DNA from: Fimbriimonadaceae bacterium
Lineage (GTDB): Bacteria; Armatimonadota; Fimbriimonadia; Fimbriimonadales; Fimbriimonadaceae
Reading direction: 5' to 3'
Assembly (NCBI GenBank): GCA_022402505.1
Contig: JAKRSE010000352.1
Span: 1 to 6,612, forward strand
DNA: 6,612 nucleotides
The translations under genes were made by a program, and so were the position numbers. The notes under the pieces are model-generated. The model saw nothing but the letters and a program-made list of their open reading frames with translations. It had not been told where the DNA came from and did not search any database. Positions 5,284-6,612 of this stretch are shown here, piece by piece. The stretch's first letter is position 1; every line of letters begins with the position of its first letter.

Positions 5284-5990
5284 GGCTCGGCGACGGGCTT
5301 TGGGGCTCGGGCGGCGGCGGTTCGCAGTTGTTCTGCGGCCGCCGCCGCGTCCTGCCGGGCCGAGTCGGAATCCATCCGCAGGCTGGTCATCAGGACCGGA
5401 TGACCGATCGCTCGGGCCAGGGTGAAGAGGCCGGCTTCATCGGGGGCGGCCATCAGCATCAGGCGGACCCGCGGCCCTTCCCAGAACAGATAGCGGATCT
5501 CGCCCGCCGCAATCGTCGCTTCCGGAAGGCTGAGACCCTCCAGGGATGCCTGCCAGAGCTCGGTCATCTCGGCCGGGGTCAATCGGTCCCGGATTTCGAG
5601 GGCCAGGGCCACCCGCTCCTCCTTGAGGATGACGGCGAAGGATTTCCGCCGAGTCTGCCACCCCTCGGCTTCAAACTGCCCGGTCAACTCTTCAGGCAGG
5701 GTGTCGACCGGGAAGCTGCCGCCCGGCCGCGGAAAGCGTTCTCGAGCCGCCGTGAGCGTGTCTCCCAAGTAGAGGAGCCCGCCCGGCCCGGAGAGGGCGA
5801 GGCTGGTGTCGCTCGGGACGAGCGGGAGTTCGATCCTGAGTTCCGGCGCGACGGCAACGACGGCCGGAGCCGGAGCGTCTTCCGGTGTGGCCGCCGTCGG
5901 TTCGGCACAGCCGGCAGCCACGATCACGGAAACGGCCGCGAAGAGGGCGAGTCCCGCCCGGCGCCGAAACTCAGGCTGGGTCCCGAACAT
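5274..5990 (-). CDS. predicted lipoprotein of unknown function, overlapping greA
   Basis: Seen: 238 residues, starting with an arginine cluster (9-11), a hydrophobic core (12-26) and lipobox AAGC with Cys28. A Pro/Ala-rich linker (31-50) follows, then a compact domain of about 160 residues containing LYLGDTLTAARERFPRP (73-89), a charged strand-helix part (115-150) and IRYLFWEGPRVRLMLMAAP (165-183). It ends in an alanine-rich helix (210-230) and a short tail. No family is recognised. The ATG at 5988-5990 lies inside greA (20-bp overlap) and lacks a ribosome binding site, so it probably depends on ribosomes finishing greA. An ATG at 6024-6026 with GGAGG close by is an alternative, giving a longer signal peptide. 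The stop codon region overlaps the end of the plus-strand lipoprotein gene, with no terminator between them. Confidence 0.8.
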   Translation of the reverse strand: MFGTQPEFRRRAGLALFAAVSVIVAAGCAEPTAATPEDAPAPAVVAVAPELRIELPLVPSDTSLALSGPGGLLYLGDTLTAARERFPRPGGSFPVDTLPEELTGQFEAEGWQTRRKSFAVILKEERVALALEIRDRLTPAEMTELWQASLEGLSLPEATIAAGEIRYLFWEGPRVRLMLMAAPDEAGLFTLARAIGHPVLMTSLRMDSDSARQDAAAAAEQLRTAAARAPKPVAEPQN

Positions 5991-6450
5991 CCAGAATGCG
6001 GTACTGCAAAAGACCGGCCGGGGCATCGACCTCCACCTCGTCGCCCGCTTCGTGGCCGACCATGGCGGCGCCAAGCGGGGACTGAATGGAGATCATATCC
6101 TGATCCGGGTCCGCTTCGTACTCCCCGACGAGGGTGAAGCTGAAGACATCCATCAGGTCCAGGTCCTTGACCTTCACGGTCGACCCCATCTGCACGGTTC
6201 CCGCCTTCGCTTCGTCCACTTCGACGATCCGCGCCCGCTGCAGGGTCCGTTCCAGCTCGGCGATCCGAGACTCGAGCCGCGTCTGGTTCAGCTTGGCCTC
6301 GTGATACATGGCGTTCTCGCGGAGGTCGCCGTGCGACTTGGCCTCCCGGATGTTCTCGGCGATCCTCTGCCGTTCGGGGCCCTTCAGGAACTCCAGTTCC
6401 TTCACCAGCTTGTCATATCCGCTCTGGGAGAGCAAAACGTCCTGCGCCAT
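5971..6450 (-). CDS. greA: transcription elongation factor GreA
   Basis: GreA binds the secondary channel of RNA polymerase and stimulates cleavage of the backtracked transcript, rescuing stalled complexes. Seen in 159 residues (E. coli GreA 158): an N-terminal antiparallel coiled coil (about 1-76) with the signature tip HGDLRENAMYHEAK (40-53), including acidic Asp42 and Glu45 that position the catalytic Mg2+, and a C-terminal FKBP-like domain (about 80-159) with ISIQSPLGAAMVGHEAGDEVEV (120-141). Retention of both acidic tip residues argues for an active cleavage factor rather than a Gfh-type inhibitor. The start at 6448-6450 matches the family N-terminus; upstream only a weak GAGAAG is seen. 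A lipoprotein gene overlaps its 3' end, so the two are co-transcribed. The upstream region is shared with a divergent gene at the right edge. Confidence 0.95.
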   Translation of the reverse strand: MAQDVLLSQSGYDKLVKELEFLKGPERQRIAENIREAKSHGDLRENAMYHEAKLNQTRLESRIAELERTLQRARIVEVDEAKAGTVQMGSTVKVKDLDLMDVFSFTLVGEYEADPDQDMISIQSPLGAAMVGHEAGDEVEVDAPAGLLQYRILDVRDPA

Positions 6451-6481
6451 CGTCTGTCGTCTTCTCGAAAGTGGGGTCGGG

Positions 6482-6497
6482 GCGGCACCTTTGCCGC
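6482..6497 (-). promoter_or_regulatory. small hairpin in the greA leader
   Basis: GCGGCA and TGCCGC form a perfect 6-bp stem with a 4-nt loop (AAGG on the minus strand), about 32 nt before the greA ATG. It may affect translation or mRNA stability. GC-rich sequence makes short hairpins common, so support is limited. No clear -10/-35 pair is visible for greA in 6451-6577. Confidence 0.25.
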
Positions 6498-6577
6498 GGT
6501 GGTTTCGATGCGGGCAGCCGCCGCATACGGGGGGACTCGAAAGAAAGATTCTTGAAAAACGAGGGAGGAAGCGGGCG

Positions 6578-6612
6578 ATGAACGCCGGCTTCCCCCCGGT
6601 TCCGCTGAACCT
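6578..6612 (+). CDS. start of a divergent gene, cut by right window edge (product unknown)
   Basis: An ATG at 6578 follows GGGAGGA (GGAGG at 6564-6568) with an ideal 9-nt gap and opens a frame reading MNAGFPPVPLN to the window end. Only 11 full codons are visible, so no product can be proposed. The strong ribosome binding site and the divergent position relative to greA support a real gene. The same purine-rich stretch could be chance in leader DNA. Confidence 0.45.
   Translation, partial: MNAGFPPVPLN

Noticed and set aside
5328..6555. Overlapping plus-strand open frames across the lipoprotein and greA
   Set aside because: They are antisense to greA and a signal-peptide-bearing lipoprotein; no motifs or ribosome binding sites support them.

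Overview
This is a GC-rich bacterial window. Two proteins carry lipobox signal peptides and the genome encodes GreA, which suggests a Gram-negative (diderm) type cell. The phylum cannot be fixed from the sequence; an Armatimonadota- or Gemmatimonadota-like lineage is only a guess. No rRNA, tRNA, CRISPR array, integrase or insertion sequence is visible, and the region reads as ordinary chromosome with a few regulatory oddities.

Layout from left to right. (1) Positions 1-1974, minus strand: a 357-residue P-loop protein of the GTxxxxGK[ST] type (dethiobiotin synthetase / CobQ / DUF1611-like) overlaps by ATGA with argC, which runs off the left edge. A plausible sigma70-type promoter lies at 2084-2111, with a perfect 14-bp palindrome (2033-2046) in the roughly 100-nt leader. 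(2) Positions 2123-3106, minus strand: galE, UDP-glucose 4-epimerase. (3) Positions 3107-3520: a divergent intergenic region. Its galE-proximal half encodes, in the minus-strand sense, a strong Shine-Dalgarno with a 13-codon ORF, a long bulged hairpin and an intrinsic terminator just upstream of galE. That order resembles an attenuator leader. (4) Positions 3521-4411, plus strand: an AraC-family regulator, followed within 78 bp by a 15-bp direct repeat with exactly 21-bp period and then a beta-rich lipoprotein gene (4489-5283). (5) Positions 5274-6450, minus strand: greA and an unrecognised lipoprotein, overlapping each other. The lipoprotein end overlaps the end of the plus-strand lipoprotein gene by 10 bp. 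(6) At the right edge a new plus-strand gene with a strong ribosome binding site begins, divergent from greA.

Functionally, the left operon belongs to arginine (or LysW-type) amino acid synthesis plus an unassigned ATPase. galE interconverts UDP-glucose and UDP-galactose for surface polysaccharide. The AraC regulator and neighbouring lipoprotein form a likely regulator-target pair. greA with its lipoprotein is a transcription-rescue gene carrying an unrelated-looking passenger. The most interesting leads are the argC-coupled P-loop protein, the AraC-type 21-bp direct repeat and the attenuator-like galE leader.
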